Below the pieces are notes generated by a model. It was given only the letters and a program-made list of their open reading frames with translations. It did not search any database and was not told the DNA's origin. The translations under genes were made by a program, and so were the position numbers. A stretch of 64,000 nucleotides of DNA from NCBI RefSeq assembly GCF_000499845.2, contig NC_023749.2, forward strand, positions 39,598,368 to 39,662,367, read 5' to 3'. Of the stretch, positions 60,021 to 64,000 are shown piece by piece; the first letter of the stretch is position 1, and every line of letters starts with the position of its first letter. The stretch is from Phaseolus vulgaris. Taxonomy: Eukaryota > Streptophyta > Magnoliopsida > Fabales > Fabaceae.

Positions 60021-60700
60021 GACGGGGGGAGCGTCGAGTTCCCAGCCAACGGGTGGAGAAGCCCAGCAACACGAGATGCCTATCCACGGGGAAATCCACA
60101 CCATTGCGGGAGGTTTCTCAGGTGGTGGATGCACCGCATCGCAAAGGAAGAAGTACGCGCGGTCGGTGATGACAGTGGATATGTTTGAAGATCACTCGCC
60201 GGAGATGGACATTACGTTCACCAAGCAGGATCTTCGGGACGTTGTGCCCCATGACAATGATCCCATAGTCATTTCGTTGATTACGGCGGGAAGGAAGGTC
60301 CACAGAGTTCTGGTGGACCAGGGAAGCTCGGCAGACGTGATGTTCTGGCCGACTTTCACGCAGCTGGAGTTGCCCCTTGACCAGCTAAGGCCCTATGGAG
60401 GGTGCCTGTATGGGTTCGCTGGTGACCAGGTGGAGGTCAGGGGGTACATTGAGTTGAGAACCACGTTTACAGATGAGGCTGGTTCGAGGACGGAGAAAAT
60501 CAAGTACCTCATTGTAAACGCTCCTTCAGCATACAACATAGTTGGGAAGGCCCACTCTTAACAGGATAGGCGCTATACCGTCGACTCGGCACATGAAGGT
60601 GAAGTTGCCGTCTATGGAGGGGGTGGTGATCACGATCAAGTCTGATCAGAAAGAAGCGAAAAAGTGCTATGAGAATAGCCTGAAAAACAAGAGATCAGTG
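60021..60700 (+). pseudogene. pol: Tat-6 protease region, frameshifted
   Basis: 'HEMPIHGEIHTIAGGF', 'DLRDVVPHDNDPIVIS', 'HRVLVDQGSSADVMFW' (D-Q-G), 'GCLYGFAGDQVEVRGYIEL', 'VNAPSAYNI'. A short deletion near 60540 ('atagttgggaagg' where Tat-1 has the LLGRP codons) shifts the frame; it resumes at 60542 with 'GRPTLNRIGAIPSTRH'. Confidence 0.85.
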
Positions 60701-62147
60701 AGTTATGTAACAACCACCCCACCTCCCGGTGTGAAGCCCAGATCGACGGTAGCAGAAGAGACCGCCGGAAGGGACGTGGAGATGGTGGACGCTGATCTGG
60801 GGGAGGGAAATGATGGTCTGGAGGAGGAAGAGGCGCGGAATCGCCCTGAGGAAGCGAGAGAGCAGGGAATCGCCAGGGCGGTGATCGCCCGAGAATCCAG
60901 GCCAAAACCTGTCGAGCAGTGGCTCGAGAAAGAGATCGGGGGAAAGATCTTCAAGCTGGGAAGATCTCTGGAGGTCGAGCTCCAGGACCAGATCGCCAAG
61001 GTGATTGAGCGGCATCTGGACGCGTTTGCATGGTCCGCTTCGGACATGCCCGGGATTGATCCCGACTTCTTGTGCCATCACCTGGCGATGGACAACTTGG
61101 TCAGACCAGTGCGACAAAGAAGAAGAAAGTTCAACGAGGAGAGGAGGCAGGCGATTAGAGATGAAACACAGAAGCTCCTTGCTGCAGGCCACATCAGGGA
61201 AGTCCAGTACCCTGAATGGCTGGCGAATGTCGTGCTGGTGAAGAAGAGTAACGGGAAATGGCGTATGTGCGTCGATTTCACCGACCTGAACAAAGCTTGC
61301 CCAAAGGATTCGTATCCTTTACCAAGTATAGACGCCCTGGTTGACAGTGCTGCAGGATGTAAGTTGCTGAGTTTCCTGGATGCCTTCTCGGGGTATAATC
61401 AGATCAAGATGCATCCCATGGATGAAGAGAAGACAGCCTTGATGACGGAGAGGTCGTGCTATTGCTACAAGGTGATGCCGTTTGGGCTGAAGAACGCGGG
61501 GGCCACGTACCAGAGGCTGATGGATCGAGTACTTGCACCAATGCTGGGAAGGAACGTGCAAGCGTACGTCGATGACATGGTCGTGACCTCGCCGGAAAAG
61601 AGCAAGCACGTTGCCGACTTGGAGGAATTGTTCACAACGATCGCCAAGTTCAGATTGAAGCTGAATCCAGAGAAATGCATTTTCGGCGTGGAAGCTGGGA
61701 AGTTTTTGGGTTTCCTCTTGACTGAAAGAGGCATAGAGGCAAACCCTGATAAGTGTGCCGCCATCTTGGCGATGAGAAGCCCAGCTACGGTGAAGGAGGT
61801 TCAACAGCTAACAGGTCGGATGGCAGCCCTGTCTCGCTTCGTGTCAGCTAGCGGAGAGAAGGGACATCCCTATTTTCAGTGCTTGAGGCGCAATAACAAG
61901 TTTGCCTGGACGAAGGAGTGCGAGGAAGCCTTCGTCAAGTTGAAGGAGTATCTGGCGAGCCCGCCGGTTCTGTGCAAACCGCTGGTGGGAACCCTTCTTA
62001 GGTTGTATTTTGGCTGTAACTGAGAGGGCGGTGAGTGCGGTGCTCGCCCAGGATCAAGATCAGGCTCAGAAGCCTATTTATTTTGTTAGTAAGGTGTTGT
62101 AGGGCCCCAAAACGAGATATCAGGCCCTGGAGAAGGCTGCGCTGGCT
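60701..62147 (+). pseudogene. pol: Tat-6 reverse transcriptase and start of RNase H
   Basis: Open from 60542 to 62023. Linker 'HLDAFAWSASDMPGIDPDF', then RT: 'DFTDLNKACPKDSYPLPSID' (61275), 'LSFLDAFSGYNQIKMHP' (61365), 'VMPFGLKNAGATYQRLMD' (61472), YVDD in 'AYVDDMVVTSPEK' (61563), 'GFLLTERGIEANPDKC'. A one-base insertion near 62005 takes the frame into a stop at 62021, and a TAG at 62100-62102 stands where Tat-3 has CAG in 'VLQGP'. The RT itself is complete with all catalytic aspartates. Confidence 0.9.
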
Positions 62148-64000
62148 GTGGTGTTTTCGGCGAGGAGGTTGCGCCACTATTTCCATAGCTTCACCATACT
62201 GGTGATGACTGACCTGCCCATCCAGAAAGTTTTGAAGAAGCCCGACGTTGCGGGAAGGATGGTGAAATGGGCAGTGGAGCTGTCAGAGTTTGACATCAAG
62301 TATGAGCCCCGAGGCCCGATCAAGGGGCAAATCTTTGCAGATTTCGTGGTCGAACTCTCGTCTGAGGCGACACGAGTTGAAGGGGACGGTTTCCGTTGGG
62401 TACTCTCGGTCGATGGATCGTCGAACCAGCAGGGTAGCGGTGCTGGAGTCATTTTAGAAGGGCCCAATGGCGTGCTGATCGAGCAATCTTTGAGGTTTGC
62501 CTTCAAAGCCAGTAACAATCAAGCAAAGTATGAGGCGCTGATCGCCGGGATTTTGCTGGCCAAGGAGATGGGAGCTATGGTGCTGATGGCTAAGAGTGAC
62601 TCGTTGCTAGTCACAGGGCAAGTAACAGGCGAGTTTCAGGCTAAAGATCCAAAAATGGCGGCCTATCTGGAATATGTGCAGGAGTTGAAGAGTTCCTTTG
62701 CCTCCTTTGAAGTAGTGCATGTGCCCAGAGAGCAGAATGCCCGAGCTGACTTGCTAGCTAAGCTCGCCAGTTCAGGCAAGGGGGGTAGGCAGAGGACGGT
62801 GATCCAAGAAACTCTGAAGACGCCGAGAGCATTCGTGGCAGATCACCTGGTCCTTCAGATAAGCAAGTCGACGGAGAAAGCAGTGAGAAGCCATAAGTCC
62901 CTGACGCAAGAAACTCTGAGATCGCCGAGAATTAGAGCATGTCGGGGAGAGAAGGTGAACGTGATGCAGGTCTGCGCTACCCATGAGCCAGACACTTGGA
63001 TAACACCGTACAAGCGGTGCCTGGCAGATGGCCTTCTCCCACTGGATCCGACTGAGGCTAGGAAGGTAAAGAAGAATTCTAGCAAGTACACCCTGATTGA
63101 TGGCGATCTGTACAGGTTTGGGTTCACTCACCCGCTCCTGGAATGTATACATGGCGAAAAGTGCACGAGAATCATGGTGGAGCTCCACGAAGGTATATGC
63201 GGAAGCCACGTCGGGGGTCGAGCTCTGGCCGCAAGGACTCTCCGTGCAGGCTACTACTGGCCATCAATGAGAGAAAACTGCAAGAAGTATGCGCAGTGTT
63301 GCAAACAGTGCCAACAGCACGCCGATTGGCACAAGGCGCCTCCTGAGGAGTTGAAGTCGATTTACAGCCCTTGGCCGTTTCATAGGTGGGGAATCGACAT
63401 CCTGGGCTTTCCCGCTGGCGATCAGGCAGATGAAGTACTTGGTGGTGGCAATTGAATATTTCACCAAGTGGATCGAAGCAGAACCAATGGCCCAGATCAC
63501 CGCACACAAGATCGAAGGTTTCGTGTGGAAGAACATCGTGTGCCGGTTTGGAGTGCCTAAGCGCCTGGTGTCGGACAATGGGACTCAGTTTGCAAGTCAC
63601 CTGTTGAAGAAGCTTTGCGAAGGGGTGGGAATTCAACAAGTGTTTGCATCCGTCGAGCACCCTCAGACAAATGGCCAGGTGGAGTCAGCTAATCGGGTGT
63701 TGTTGAGAGGTTTGAAGAGAAGGCTAGAAAAAGCCAAGGGAAGCTGCGCTGAGGAGGTGCCCCGTATAGTCTGGGCATACCACACCACCGAGCAGTCAGG
63801 AACCCATGAGACCCCGTTCAGTTTGGTCTATGGGTGTGATGCGATGATTCCAGTAGAGATCCAGGAGAGCTCGCCGAGATTCCAGAACTTTGTAGAGGAA
63901 GACTCGAATGAAGAGAGAAGGCTGAACCTTGACCTACTGGATGAGGTCAGGGAAGAGGCGAGACTGAAAGCTGAGGCGGTGAAGAGAAGGATTGAACGAA
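62148..64000 (+). pseudogene. pol: Tat-6 RNase H, second RNase H and integrase (3' end outside the window)
   Basis: 'VFSARRLRHYFHSFTILVMT', second RNase H with 'SVDGSSNQ', 'AKYEALIAG' (K where Tat-3 has the catalytic E), 'KSDSLLVTG' and 'ARADLLAK'. Integrase finger 'HEGICGSHVGG' and 'CKQCQQH', core 'WGIDILG' (63390), then a two-base loss near 63405 shifts the frame; the remainder reads 'VSDNGTQF' (63570), 'QTNGQVESANRV' (63665) and 'FVEEDSNEERRLNLDLLDEV' to the window end. Very close to Tat-3 in sequence. Confidence 0.9.

Larger units (their letters stand above)
57578..64000 (+). mobile_element. Tat-6: Tat element (LTR type B), 5' LTR to integrase, continues beyond the window
   Basis: 5' LTR, leader, gag, protease, RT, RNase H, second RNase H and most of integrase. 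Left flank GGAAG (57573-57577) in Sire-2 RT. The antisense gene and 3' LTR should lie to the right of 64000. At least two nonsense codons and three frameshifts make it defective. Confidence 0.92.

Noticed and set aside
1..64000. tRNA, rRNA or conserved host genes
   Set aside because: Reading both strands, every protein-like segment is a retrotransposon gag, pol, env-like or antisense-gene product, and no cloverleaf-like or rRNA-like stretch was recognised.

Overview
The window is plant nuclear DNA made almost entirely of nested LTR retrotransposons. I found no host protein-coding gene, rRNA, tRNA or CRISPR array. Three kinds of element are present. Six copies belong to the Ty3/gypsy Tat lineage, recognised by a second RNase H between the pol RNase H and the integrase and by an extra antisense gene downstream of pol. 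Two are SIRE-type Ty1/copia elements, one of which carries an env-like ORF. One is a compact chromovirus-like Ty3/gypsy element. Such Tat and SIRE mixtures are typical of legume heterochromatin, so a legume such as Phaseolus, Vigna or Glycine is the likeliest source; that is inference.

Layout, with names used only here. 1-1165: decayed chromovirus-type RT/RNase H. 1166-1980: unassigned, LTR-like. 1981-7356: Sire-1 (-), the 3' end of a SIRE element, containing two solo LTRs (3876-5073 and 5138-6156). 7357-14208: Tat-1 (-), 3' LTR, half of the antisense gene and a decayed pol. 14209-18219: Tat-2 (-), a mosaic of antisense-gene pieces ending in a 5' LTR. 18220-24773 plus 36408-37390: Tat-3 (+), with an uninterrupted RNase H/integrase frame, split by Tat-4. 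24774-36407: Tat-4 (+), complete, with two 1197-bp LTRs and a GTTTG duplication, carrying a solo LTR of its own (31436-32214, AGTAC duplication). 37391-39665: AT-rich, no gene. 39666-46968: Tat-5 (-). 46969-57577: Sire-2 (+), inserted in Tat-5 pol and itself carrying Chr-1 (50219-55371, TATCT duplication). 57578-64000: Tat-6 (+), inserted in the Sire-2 RT and running off the window.

In a complete Tat copy the sense transcript should start in the 5' LTR and encode gag, protease, RT, RNase H, a second RNase H and integrase. On the opposite strand, between pol and the 3' LTR, lies a gene that appears to have three exons: a non-coding first exon, an exon with the 'putative gypsy type transposon' (PF04195-like) domain, and an exon with a proline-rich, basic and coiled-coil protein. 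Intron positions and lengths agree between copies. Between pol and this gene, Tat-3 and Tat-5 carry short tandem repeats.

Most copies are damaged. Only the Tat-3 RNase H/integrase, the Tat-4 antisense exon 2, the Tat-5 antisense gene (nearly intact) and the Chr-1 ORF are long open frames. The points most worth a second look are the spliced antisense gene, the catalytically dead but fully open ORF of the very young Chr-1 element, a small LTR hairpin with compensatory changes, and internal fusions at microhomologies that suggest template switching.
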